From: an uncultured Dokdonia sp.
GTDB taxonomy: Bacteria > Bacteroidota > Bacteroidia > Flavobacteriales > Flavobacteriaceae
Direction of reading: 5' to 3'
DNA length: 64,000 nucleotides
Assembly (NCBI RefSeq): GCF_947492815.1
Contig: NZ_CANLOB010000025.1
Location: 1-64,000 of the forward strand
Shown: positions 33,983 through 42,047 of the stretch, piece after piece
How positions within the stretch are numbered: position 1 is the first letter of the stretch
Layout: each line of letters opens with the position of its first letter
Notes under the pieces: generated by a model
Database searches by the model: none
What the model saw: only the letters and a program-made list of their open reading frames with translations
Told to the model about the DNA's origin: nothing
Program-made: the position numbers and the translations under genes

Positions 33983-34438
33983 ATGATTTACACGATAGAA
34001 AAAGCAAACCTAGTTGCAACGCAATTAAAGAAATTTACCACAGGATATGGATACTATGTAGTAGGGCAATATGCTAATATTGACTTTTGGCTACAAGAAG
34101 TGATGGAAGCTCAAAAAACCATAGATGCATATACATCTAGATTTAATAATATGCGTGATGCTCAGAAAGAATACATAGTAAAACACGATGTTAGGGTATC
34201 TGATTATTGTCATATATGTGGCGGAAAATGTGAATTTAGTGAAGGAAATCCACCTGCGCCATCACCTCCTAAACGTATGTCTAGTTCGGTATTAGATACA
34301 ACACGAAGAGATGTAGTGAATGCGATGTATTATTTTTTAGCACGTTGCTATAGAATGGGGCTTCTCAATGACGCTACATTAAAAGAAAAATGTGATATGA
34401 TTGGTACTGGTATTGATCCAGCTGATTTAAAAACATAA
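33983..34438 (+). CDS. Uncharacterised protein with a CxxC...C cluster
   Basis: 151 residues, ATG at 33983. I do not recognise the family. It is mostly helical, with a middle 'SDYCHICGGKCEFSEG' (CxxCxxxC, metal or redox site possible) followed by a proline-rich loop 'NPPAPSPPKR'. No signal peptide or membrane helix. It stands alone, with its own terminator at 34437. The 221-base gap upstream has a 7-base hairpin at 33780-33800 (AAGCTGA/TCAGCTT) and nothing else I can name. Confidence 0.6.
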   Translation: MIYTIEKANLVATQLKKFTTGYGYYVVGQYANIDFWLQEVMEAQKTIDAYTSRFNNMRDAQKEYIVKHDVRVSDYCHICGGKCEFSEGNPPAPSPPKRMSSSVLDTTRRDVVNAMYYFLARCYRMGLLNDATLKEKCDMIGTGIDPADLKT

Positions 34439-34467
34439 AAAAAGCCTTCCAATTTGGAAGGCTTTTT
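34437..34467. terminator. Terminator between convergent genes
   Basis: Stem AAAAAGCCTTCC / GGAAGGCTTTTT with loop AATTT; serves the CxxC protein on the plus strand and possibly the DUF2911 gene on the minus strand. Confidence 0.92.
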
Positions 34468-34491
34468 AAATATATAAGAAAATGTGTTTTT

Positions 34492-35028
34492 CTAGTTGTA
34501 GAAAGGCACTTCAACAAGTGTAGTATCCCATCCTAGTACCATGTGGTATCCTTTGTCAACTGCTTTGAATCCAATAGAAAATGCTTCTACTGACTCTTTT
34601 CCTTGTAAAACAGGAACTTTAATACGCGCTACATCATTACCTTCTTTGTAAGCATATGCTCCCCAATCATCAAGGTCAGAATTAAGAATGATTGTCCATT
34701 CTTTTTCTCCAGGTATTGTAAATAAAGAATATGTTCCCGCTTTTACTGTTTTACCTCCAACATTATAATCTTTAAATAATTTGATTTCTGTTGCTTCATC
34801 AGCACCTGTACGCCAAACTTTTCCGTAAGAAACTAATCCTCCAAAAACGTCACGTCCTTTTTTCTGTGGACGGCTATAGATTACTTTAATAGTTGGTTTT
34901 GCACGACGATCTGCTTTTGCATAAGCGATATCCGTTGGACTTTTCTGAAGATCTGCAAATTGAGCATTCACTGAAGGTGCAACCATAAAAGCCATAGCTA
35001 TAAGAGCTACTGTAAATAATTTTTTCAT
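34492..35028 (-). CDS. DUF2911 secreted protein
   Basis: 178 residues. Signal peptide 'KKLFTVALIAMAFMVAPSVNAQ', then a DUF2911 beta-sandwich with 'IKVIYSRPQKKGRDVFG', 'GKVWRTGADEATEIKLFKD' and 'AGTYSLFTIPGEKEWTIILN', all typical. Conserved in Bacteroidota, function unknown, probably periplasmic. Transcribed alone, divergent from asnB; the 271-base gap between them includes a 24-base palindrome at 35150. Confidence 0.93.
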   Translation of the reverse strand: MKKLFTVALIAMAFMVAPSVNAQFADLQKSPTDIAYAKADRRAKPTIKVIYSRPQKKGRDVFGGLVSYGKVWRTGADEATEIKLFKDYNVGGKTVKAGTYSLFTIPGEKEWTIILNSDLDDWGAYAYKEGNDVARIKVPVLQGKESVEAFSIGFKAVDKGYHMVLGWDTTLVEVPFYN

Positions 35029-35149
35029 TTGAGTTTAATTTTGGTTTAAAGATACTGTAGGAGATAAATCTATGATGTTAAATAAACCTTAAGATTTATC
35101 CCTCTAGAAGTAGTCGTACTAAATGATCAAAACTTTCAAAATATTCCTT

Positions 35150-35173
35150 TATACGCTTTCGCGAAAGCGTATA
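35150..35173. repeat. Longest copy of the palindrome, between the DUF2911 gene and asnB
   Basis: Perfect 24-base palindrome: the 16-base CGCTTTCGCGAAAGCG core (35154-35169) with TATA on each side. Intergenic. Confidence 0.95.
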
Positions 35174-35299
35174 TCTTATGTATTAAACTTATAATGTTGT
35201 TTTTTGTTTCATATTGTAGCTTAAAACGTATTTATAGTTTTATTAATGAAACTATAATAGGACATTTGAACTATAAATTATAAAAAAAATAAATTAGTT

Positions 35300-36970
35300 A
35301 TGTGTGGAATTGTATGTGCCTTCGAACTAAAACAAGATATGACAACCCTACGTCCTCAATTATTAGAAATGTCAAAAAAAATTCGTCATAGAGGACCAGA
35401 CTGGAGCGGAATTTACGCGACTGAAAAAGTGATTTTAGCGCATGAGCGTCTTGCTATTGTTGATCCAGCTTCTGGAAAACAACCGTTAATAGATGCTTCT
35501 GAAAATCTTATTCTAGCAGCCAACGGAGAAATATACAATCACAAAGAACTCAAAAAAGAACTCACAACCGATTATGAATTTCAGACAGCATCAGATTGTG
35601 AGATCATATTAGCCTTATATCAAGAAAAGGGAGTTGAATTTTTAGATGATCTCAATGGAATTTTTGGATTTGCCTTGTATGATACAAAAACAGATAGCTA
35701 TCTCATTGCACGTGATCATATGGGAATCATTCCGTTGTATATGGGGTGGGATGCACATGGAACGTTTTATGTAGCATCAGAACTCAAAGCGCTAGAAGGT
35801 GTTTGTTCAAAAATCGAATTATTTCCTCCCGGACATTACCTCTCTAGTAAAGATGGTGAGTTGGTACGTTGGTACAAGCGTGACTGGATGGAATATGATG
35901 CGGTAAAAGATAATGAGTCAAGCATTGAAGAATTGCATGATGCGCTTGCCGCTTCTGTAAAACGCCAGTTAATGAGTGATGTGCCTTATGGAGTATTATT
36001 ATCAGGTGGTTTAGACTCGTCTATAACAAGTGCTGTTGCAAAATTGTATTCAGAAAAACGTATAGAATCTGGCGATGAACAAGACGCTTGGTGGCCACAA
36101 TTACATTCCTTTAGTATTGGATTGAAGGGGTCTCCAGATCTTGCTGCTGCACAAGTAGTAGCCGATCATATTGGGACGGTACATCATCCAATAGAATTTA
36201 CAATTCAAGAAGGACTAGATGCTATAAAAGATGTGATTTATCATTTAGAAACCTATGATATTACAACCATACGTGCAAGTACGCCTATGTATTTGATGGC
36301 GCGTGTGATTAAATCTATGGGCGTAAAAATGGTATTGTCTGGCGAAGGAGCTGATGAGATTTTTGGAGGATATTTATACTTTCACAAAGCACCAGATGCT
36401 AAAGAGTTTCACGAAGAAACTGTACGTAAATTAGATAAACTCCATATGTATGATTGTTTGCGCGCAAATAAGTCATTAGCAGCATGGGGAATTGAAGGCC
36501 GAGTACCTTTTTTAGATAAAGAATTTATGGATGTGGCCATGCGTTTAAATCCAGTAGATAAAATGATTACCAAAGAACGAAGAGGCATGGAAAAATGGGT
36601 ACTTCGTAAAGCCTTTGAAAAGTACTTACCAGAAAGTGTCGCATGGAGACAAAAAGAGCAATTTTCTGATGGGGTTGGTTACAGCTGGATAGATACCTTG
36701 AAAGAAGTAGTAGAGAGTGCTGTAAGTGATCTACAAATGGAAAATGCGCACCATCGTTTCCCGGTACATACCCCTCAAAATAAAGAAGAGTTTTATTACC
36801 GTTCTATTTTTGAAGAGCATTTCCCAAGTGACGCCGCGGCATTATGTGTGCCTTCGGTACCATCGGTGGCGTGTAGTACGCCTATTGCATTAGAGTGGGA
36901 TGAAGCGTTTAAAAATATGAATGATCCATCGGGTAGAGCCGTAGCTATGGTGCACGATGATGCTTATTAA
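35300..36970 (+). CDS. asnB: Asparagine synthetase (glutamine-hydrolysing)
   Basis: 556 residues. Cys2 after the initiator Met is the glutaminase nucleophile ('MCGIVCAFE'), with 'RHRGPDWSG' and 'LAANGEIYNHKEL' in the class II amidotransferase domain. The synthetase domain has the pyrophosphatase loop 'LLSGGLDSSITSA' and 'LSGEGADEIFGGYLYF'. It makes asparagine from aspartate, glutamine and ATP. The length and the C-terminus match E. coli AsnB. Ends at a terminator before gyrB. Confidence 0.97.
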   Translation: MCGIVCAFELKQDMTTLRPQLLEMSKKIRHRGPDWSGIYATEKVILAHERLAIVDPASGKQPLIDASENLILAANGEIYNHKELKKELTTDYEFQTASDCEIILALYQEKGVEFLDDLNGIFGFALYDTKTDSYLIARDHMGIIPLYMGWDAHGTFYVASELKALEGVCSKIELFPPGHYLSSKDGELVRWYKRDWMEYDAVKDNESSIEELHDALAASVKRQLMSDVPYGVLLSGGLDSSITSAVAKLYSEKRIESGDEQDAWWPQLHSFSIGLKGSPDLAAAQVVADHIGTVHHPIEFTIQEGLDAIKDVIYHLETYDITTIRASTPMYLMARVIKSMGVKMVLSGEGADEIFGGYLYFHKAPDAKEFHEETVRKLDKLHMYDCLRANKSLAAWGIEGRVPFLDKEFMDVAMRLNPVDKMITKERRGMEKWVLRKAFEKYLPESVAWRQKEQFSDGVGYSWIDTLKEVVESAVSDLQMENAHHRFPVHTPQNKEEFYYRSIFEEHFPSDAAALCVPSVPSVACSTPIALEWDEAFKNMNDPSGRAVAMVHDDAY

Positions 36971-36995
36971 AATAGTAGTAGTTTTTTATAGAAAG

Positions 36996-37021
36996 ACGTC
37001 AGCAAAATGCTGGCGTTTTTT
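36996..37021 (+). terminator. Terminator after asnB
   Basis: Stem ACGTCAGCA / TGCTGGCGT (one G-T pair) with loop AAA and a T-run. Confidence 0.82.
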
Positions 37022-37067
37022 GCTTGATTTTAGGTCATTTACAAACAAAACGGATTTTGAATGTATA

Positions 37068-37083
37068 CGCTTTCGCGAAAGCG
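37068..37083. repeat. CGCTTTCGCGAAAGCG palindrome upstream of gyrB
   Basis: Perfect 16-base copy in the asnB-gyrB gap. Confidence 0.95.
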
Positions 37084-37182
37084 CATAAATACTATACTTT
37101 ACGCGCGTTTACTTTTTCACAAATTGTTGATAACTTCAAGGGTTTTGGCACGCTTTTAACCCTATGTACGGTGCCCTTTTTT

Positions 37183-37190
37183 TATATTTG
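37183..37190 (+). promoter_or_regulatory. -7 box of gyrB
   Basis: TATATTTG, 41 bases before the gyrB ATG; fits TAnnTTTG. The -33 element is not clear. Confidence 0.55.
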
Positions 37191-37230
37191 TTAACCTTAG
37201 ATTTTTAAGACAATTTTAAGAAGACTATAT

Positions 37231-39174
37231 ATGAGCGAAGACGCTAACAAAAAACAGTATTCAGCAGATAGTATTCAGGCCTTAGAAGGGATGGAACATG
37301 TACGTATGCGACCATCCATGTATATTGGTGATGTAGGTGTAAGAGGATTACACCATTTAGTATATGAAGTTGTTGATAACTCAATAGATGAGGCACTTGC
37401 AGGACACTGTGATACCATTAATGTAACGATAAATGAAGATAACTCAATTACGACACGTGATAACGGTCGTGGTATCCCTGTAGGAATACATAAAAAGGAA
37501 GGGGTATCTGCACTGGAGGTTGTAATGACCAAGATTGGTGCTGGAGGTAAATTTGATAAAGATTCATATAAAGTATCTGGAGGACTTCACGGAGTTGGGG
37601 TTTCTTGTGTAAATGCACTTTCAGATCATTTAAGAGCTACCGTATACAAAGAAGGTAAAATCTGGGAACAAGAATATGAAAGAGGAAAAGCATTATATCC
37701 TGTAAAGGCTATTGGAGATACAGATTTTACTGGAACAGAAGTTACATTCTTACCGGATAGAAGTATTTTCCAACAAACCACGGAGTATAATTATGATACA
37801 CTAGCATCTCGTTTAAGAGAGCTTGCTTATCTTAATAAAGGTATTACGATTACACTTGTTGATAAGCGACATAAAAAGGAAGATGGTGATTTTGAAGGAG
37901 AAACATTTCATAGTACAGAAGGACTTTCTGAATTTGTTCGTTTCTTAGATGGTACACGTAACGCTATCATAGGTGATGTAATCTCTATGGAAGGCGAGAA
38001 GAATGGTATCCCTGTAGAAGTAGCTATGATTTATAATGATAGTTATTCTGAAAATTTACATTCGTATGTAAATAATATTAATACGCATGAAGGAGGAACG
38101 CACTTAGCAGGTTTTCGTCGTGGTTTGACAGGATCACTTAAGAAGTTTGCAGATAATTCAGGAATGCTAGACAAACTGAAATTTGATATTGCTGGAGATG
38201 ATTTCCGTGAAGGATTAACAGCTATTATTTCTGTAAAAGTTGGAGAGCCTCAGTTTGAAGGACAAACCAAAACAAAATTAGGAAACCGTGAGGTAACATC
38301 GGCCGTTTCGCAAGCAGTTGCAGAAATGATTGAAATTTACATGGAAGAAAATCCGAATGATGCTAAAACCATTGTTCAAAAAGTAATTCTTGCCGCACAA
38401 GCACGTCATGCTGCTAAGAAAGCACGTGAAATGGTACAGCGTAAGACCGTTATGAGTATTGGGGGGCTTCCTGGAAAATTATCTGATTGTTCTGAGACAG
38501 ATCCTACATTATGCGAAGTATTCCTTGTTGAGGGAGATTCGGCAGGTGGTACGGCTAAGCAAGGACGTGATCGTGAGTTTCAAGCAATTCTGCCATTACG
38601 TGGTAAGATTTTGAATGTAGAAAAAGCAATGCAACATAAAGTTTTTGAAAATGAAGAGATCAAAAACATCTTTACAGCATTAGGAGTTACTATTGGAACA
38701 GAAGAAGATAGTAAAGCGCTTAATCTATCAAAACTGCGTTATCATAAAGTAGTGATTATGTGTGATGCCGATGTGGATGGTAGTCACATTTCTACACTTA
38801 TCTTGACATTCTTCTTTAGATATATGAAAGAGCTTGTAGAAAAAGGATATGTATATATTGCTACACCTCCTTTATATCTTGTTAAAAAAGGACAGAAAAA
38901 GCAATATGCTTGGGATGATGAGCAACGTGATCAGATTGCAGCTTCTTATGGAAACCAAGGAGTATCTATACAACGTTACAAAGGTCTTGGAGAGATGAAT
39001 GCAGAGCAATTATGGGACACAACCATGAATCCTGAATTTAGAACGCTTAGACAGGTTGCTATTGATAATGGTACTGAAGCAGATCGTATATTCTCAATGC
39101 TTATGGGTGACGAAGTTCCGCCACGTCGTGAGTTTATAGAAAAAAATGCAGTATATGCAAATATTGATGTTTAA
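37231..39174 (+). CDS. gyrB: DNA gyrase subunit B
   Basis: 647 residues. GHKL ATPase motifs: 'YEVVDNSIDEALAG', 'DNGRGIPVG' and 'GLHGVGVSCVNALS'. Toprim motifs: 'LVEGDSAGGTAKQ' and 'MCDADVDGSHIST'. The C-terminus 'GLGEMNAEQLWDTTMNPE' is characteristic. No insert of the E. coli kind, so this is the short form usual in Bacteroidota. With GyrA it puts negative supercoils into DNA. Transcribed alone. Confidence 0.97.
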   Translation: MSEDANKKQYSADSIQALEGMEHVRMRPSMYIGDVGVRGLHHLVYEVVDNSIDEALAGHCDTINVTINEDNSITTRDNGRGIPVGIHKKEGVSALEVVMTKIGAGGKFDKDSYKVSGGLHGVGVSCVNALSDHLRATVYKEGKIWEQEYERGKALYPVKAIGDTDFTGTEVTFLPDRSIFQQTTEYNYDTLASRLRELAYLNKGITITLVDKRHKKEDGDFEGETFHSTEGLSEFVRFLDGTRNAIIGDVISMEGEKNGIPVEVAMIYNDSYSENLHSYVNNINTHEGGTHLAGFRRGLTGSLKKFADNSGMLDKLKFDIAGDDFREGLTAIISVKVGEPQFEGQTKTKLGNREVTSAVSQAVAEMIEIYMEENPNDAKTIVQKVILAAQARHAAKKAREMVQRKTVMSIGGLPGKLSDCSETDPTLCEVFLVEGDSAGGTAKQGRDREFQAILPLRGKILNVEKAMQHKVFENEEIKNIFTALGVTIGTEEDSKALNLSKLRYHKVVIMCDADVDGSHISTLILTFFFRYMKELVEKGYVYIATPPLYLVKKGQKKQYAWDDEQRDQIAASYGNQGVSIQRYKGLGEMNAEQLWDTTMNPEFRTLRQVAIDNGTEADRIFSMLMGDEVPPRREFIEKNAVYANIDV

Positions 39175-39237
39175 TCCTAAAACGCTATATGTTTTAGGTG
39201 TTAAAATCTGATACTTAAGAAATTATATTCTTTACAC

Positions 39238-39274
39238 AAAAAGACGAATAACTATTTGGTTATTCGTCTTTTTT
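39238..39274 (+). terminator. Terminator after gyrB
   Basis: Stem AAAAAGACGAATAAC / GTTATTCGTCTTTTT with loop TATTTG. Confidence 0.93.
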
Positions 39275-39354
39275 ATTGGAGAACACCCAAGAAATCATTT
39301 ACAAGGCAACTTAATTTAATTTCCCTTATTTTCGCTCGCAAATAAACTACTATC

Positions 39355-40362
39355 ATGTCTATTAAAATCCTACTTACACTCTCTTTTATAGGGAGCTTTA
39401 TGACGTTACATTCTCAAAATGCCTTACAAGATACAGAGCTCATTCTAAATGATATGTTGCTTATTTCAGAACGCTATGTTGCCCCTGGGGCAGATGGTGC
39501 TGCCTATCAAGCCACGAGTGGTTGGGCGAGTACTGCAAAAAGCTTAGATTTATTTGAGGTAGATGCTTCTATACATATTAATAGTTTGTTTATCCCTAAA
39601 AGTCGAGGTGCATTTACTATTACTAATAATGATTTTAATGCATTGCGTATACGAGGAGGAGAGACAGCTACAATTCCTACAGTATTAGGCGGTGATACTA
39701 ATGTTTTCTTTGATTTTGATATAGGTGGCGAACCTAATGAATTTCAGGCATTTGAAGGTGTAAATGAGAATCAGTTATTCCATCCTTTTTTTCAAGCGTC
39801 TATTGGCTTGTGGAAGCAAACAGATCTTTCCATACGTTATTCTCCTGAGATAAAAATTTCTGATGCTGAATATGGTATTTTTGGAGTTGCACTCAAGCAT
39901 TCAATTAGTCAGTATTTTAAAAGAACTGATGATAAAAGTACAAACAATCCTCTTGAAGTAGCTGTGCAAGTTGCGTATTCGAGATTTAATTCTGGATTAC
40001 TATTTGATGCTTTTCAAATTGATGGTCCAGATGCAGAAGATCCTCCTTTATTGTTTGTAAATCAATTAGATGTTACACTAGATTCATGGTTATTTCAAGG
40101 AATAGCCTCAAAACAATATAAAAATTTTGAATTTTTTGGAAGTGCCGGAATCATAGTGAGTGATGCTCAATTTGTTATGAGTGGAGAACAAGGACTTGTA
40201 TTAGTGCTTTTAAATACGCTTTTAGAAGATTTAGACGCTTCGAGAACTTTAGTAAAAGGAGACATAGGTGTAAATTATCACATCGGTGACTTTTATGTAT
40301 CAAATGCATTTACTTTTGGAACGTTTGCAAATTATAACCTATCAGTTCATTATAAAATATAA
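39355..40362 (+). CDS. DUF6588 family outer-membrane-type protein
   Basis: 335 residues. Signal peptide 'IKILLTLSFIGSFMTLHSQN', then a sequence of alternating beta strands ending in an aromatic 'NLSVHYKI' as in outer membrane barrels. 'YVAPGADGAAYQATSGWAST' and 'FFQASIGLWKQTDLSIRYSP' fit the DUF6588 family. Function unknown; I infer a small outer-membrane barrel. Stands alone, convergent with the TPR gene at 40400. Confidence 0.8.
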   Translation: MSIKILLTLSFIGSFMTLHSQNALQDTELILNDMLLISERYVAPGADGAAYQATSGWASTAKSLDLFEVDASIHINSLFIPKSRGAFTITNNDFNALRIRGGETATIPTVLGGDTNVFFDFDIGGEPNEFQAFEGVNENQLFHPFFQASIGLWKQTDLSIRYSPEIKISDAEYGIFGVALKHSISQYFKRTDDKSTNNPLEVAVQVAYSRFNSGLLFDAFQIDGPDAEDPPLLFVNQLDVTLDSWLFQGIASKQYKNFEFFGSAGIIVSDAQFVMSGEQGLVLVLLNTLLEDLDASRTLVKGDIGVNYHIGDFYVSNAFTFGTFANYNLSVHYKI

Positions 40363-40399
40363 CGGATGCCTTTAGAGGTATTCATCTCTAAAATAACGT

Positions 40400-41200
40400 T
40401 TACTTTATCTCATCTAATAGTTCTTTTGCTTTTTCATAATTATAGTATGTAGGATTTGCAACTATTGTTTCTAATATTTTTATAGTATTTTCTTTATCTC
40501 CTTTCTTTAAGAAAACGAGAGCCTTGTACCAATATCCTTTATGAAAATCTATAGCATTACTTTGTATAAGACGGTCAAAAGCTGTTATAGCATTTTCGTG
40601 TTGATTTGTCTCTAGATGAGAAACACCTATATATAATGATATTTGAGGATTTGTATTGTATATAGAAGTATCTAATGTTTGTGATATACTAATAACATTC
40701 TGATAGTTTTTAGAACGAAAAGTGGTTTCTATATTTTTTAAAGTTAGAGCTTTGTCATCTCCCTTAGAAACATAAGAGGGTAATTCTTCCCAATTATGAT
40801 AGTTTTCATAGAGCTTAGATAAACTAGGAGATTTTGGGTATAAAATAAAGATGCCTATGATAATGACTGCAGCAATAGCACTCCATAATTGAGGTGTGAA
40901 AAAGGAGCGTTTTGTCTTCGTATTTGCTGCTCTATAGTCCTTAAGGGCTTTAGAAAAGTCTTTAGTTTCTTGTGCTCTAAATAGTGTTGCTTCTTTTTTT
41001 AATAGTTCATTATTTTTTTCGGTAGTGATCCATTCTTCCGAATCATCATCTGTAGCATATAGTGCTTTGTATAGTGCTACTTGCTCTTTTAATTCAGCGT
41101 TTTGCGCTATTTTTTCTTCAAAACTTTTCCGTTCATCAGGTGGCATCTCCATAAGGAGATAACGTTCAATGGCTTCGTTTTTTAATTCTTCATCATTCAT
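40400..41200 (-). CDS. Anti-sigma-like membrane protein with periplasmic TPR repeats
   Basis: 266 residues. The N-terminal 60 residues ('AIERYLLMEMPPDERKSFEE') look like the helical sigma-binding region of Bacteroidota anti-sigma factors. One helix follows (about residues 106-122, 'LWSAIAAVIIIGIFILYP'), then two or three TPR-like repeats outside the membrane ('LYIGVSHLETNQHENAITAF', 'GYWYKALVFLKKGDKEN'). Its position 3 bases after the sigma factor gene supports an anti-sigma role with a TPR sensor (inference). No zinc motif. Confidence 0.75.
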   Translation of the reverse strand: MNDEELKNEAIERYLLMEMPPDERKSFEEKIAQNAELKEQVALYKALYATDDDSEEWITTEKNNELLKKEATLFRAQETKDFSKALKDYRAANTKTKRSFFTPQLWSAIAAVIIIGIFILYPKSPSLSKLYENYHNWEELPSYVSKGDDKALTLKNIETTFRSKNYQNVISISQTLDTSIYNTNPQISLYIGVSHLETNQHENAITAFDRLIQSNAIDFHKGYWYKALVFLKKGDKENTIKILETIVANPTYYNYEKAKELLDEIK

Positions 41201-41203
41201 AAT

Positions 41204-41755
41204 TCAGGGTTTAAGTCGTAGATATCTACTATCTTTTTTGATGAGTTTTGTTAAACGTGATTTACATTTAAAGACACGTTGTCTCGCAACAGTCTCTGAT
41301 GCGTAATTGAAAACCTTTACAATCTCTTTATATGTAATTTTTTTAAAACTCAATAAAAGTAACTTTCTACAATTCTCTGATAATTCTTTTAATTTCTCTT
41401 GATATAAATCCCATTGCTTTTGCTCAATTGAAAATTTGGCTAAGTCAACAGCTTCATCTATAAGAGGGGTCGAAGGTAAATTTGTTACCCTGTTTTGTGA
41501 ACATTCTCTTCGCCATAAGTTTTTACACACTGTAAACAAATAGTTCTTAAACGATTGTATTTGCAATTCTTCATTCTTTAATTTTACAAAAAGGATGACT
41601 AATGCGTTATGGAAAATGTCTTCTGCCGTCGCTTTAGAACCACCTCTGCTTACAATATATCGTTGTACAGCAGGAAAGGATTCGGTATAGAGTTTATTGA
41701 ATATATCAGGCTTCCCATTTAGAAAACCATCAATAAAAGGATCTTTTTTATTCAT
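41204..41755 (-). CDS. Sigma-70 family RNA polymerase sigma factor
   Basis: 183 residues. Region 2: 'TESFPAVQRYIVSRGGSKAT' and 'AEDIFHNALVILFVKL'; region 4: 'LLLLSFKKITYKEIVKVFNY' followed by 'ASETVARQRVFKCKSRL'. It belongs to the sigma group often found with CHAT/TPR proteins in Bacteroidota. The CHAT gene lies 292 bases downstream of this operon's start on the same strand, so the sigma factor probably governs the island (inference). Starts at ATG. Confidence 0.85.
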   Translation of the reverse strand: MNKKDPFIDGFLNGKPDIFNKLYTESFPAVQRYIVSRGGSKATAEDIFHNALVILFVKLKNEELQIQSFKNYLFTVCKNLWRRECSQNRVTNLPSTPLIDEAVDLAKFSIEQKQWDLYQEKLKELSENCRKLLLLSFKKITYKEIVKVFNYASETVARQRVFKCKSRLTKLIKKDSRYLRLKP

Positions 41756-42003
41756 AAAATAAAATGCCTTAAATGACTTGATTAAAGTACTTGAAAAATA
41801 TCGGGTAACAAAATGTTTGTTTGCGCTCTTATTTGTAAATCAAGTATTTTAAATTTAAATATGTAGGTATTGTTTTTATAATTGTGATATACGTACGTGT
41901 AATTACAATTATTAAGATGTTGGAGTATTCATTTTTTAAAGTAGTCATTGTAGAAATAATTTTATAATCGAGAGTGTATATCTATAATGATTTACTTTAT
42001 GAA

Positions 42004-42031
42004 AACGAGCATTCATTTTTGGATGCTCGTT
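42004..42031. terminator. Terminator after the CHAT gene
   Basis: Stem AACGAGCAT / ATGCTCGTT, 17 bases past the CHAT stop codon. The remaining gap to the sigma factor (41756-42003) is AT-rich with no gene and must hold the sigma operon promoter; I see no clear TAnnTTTG there. Confidence 0.75.
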
Positions 42032-42047
42032 ATTTTTAATTAAGTGA

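Noticed and set aside
31964..36970. Amidotransferase-like protein and AsnB as two halves of one enzyme
   Set aside because: AsnB here is complete with its own Cys2 glutaminase domain, and the other protein carries a signal peptide.
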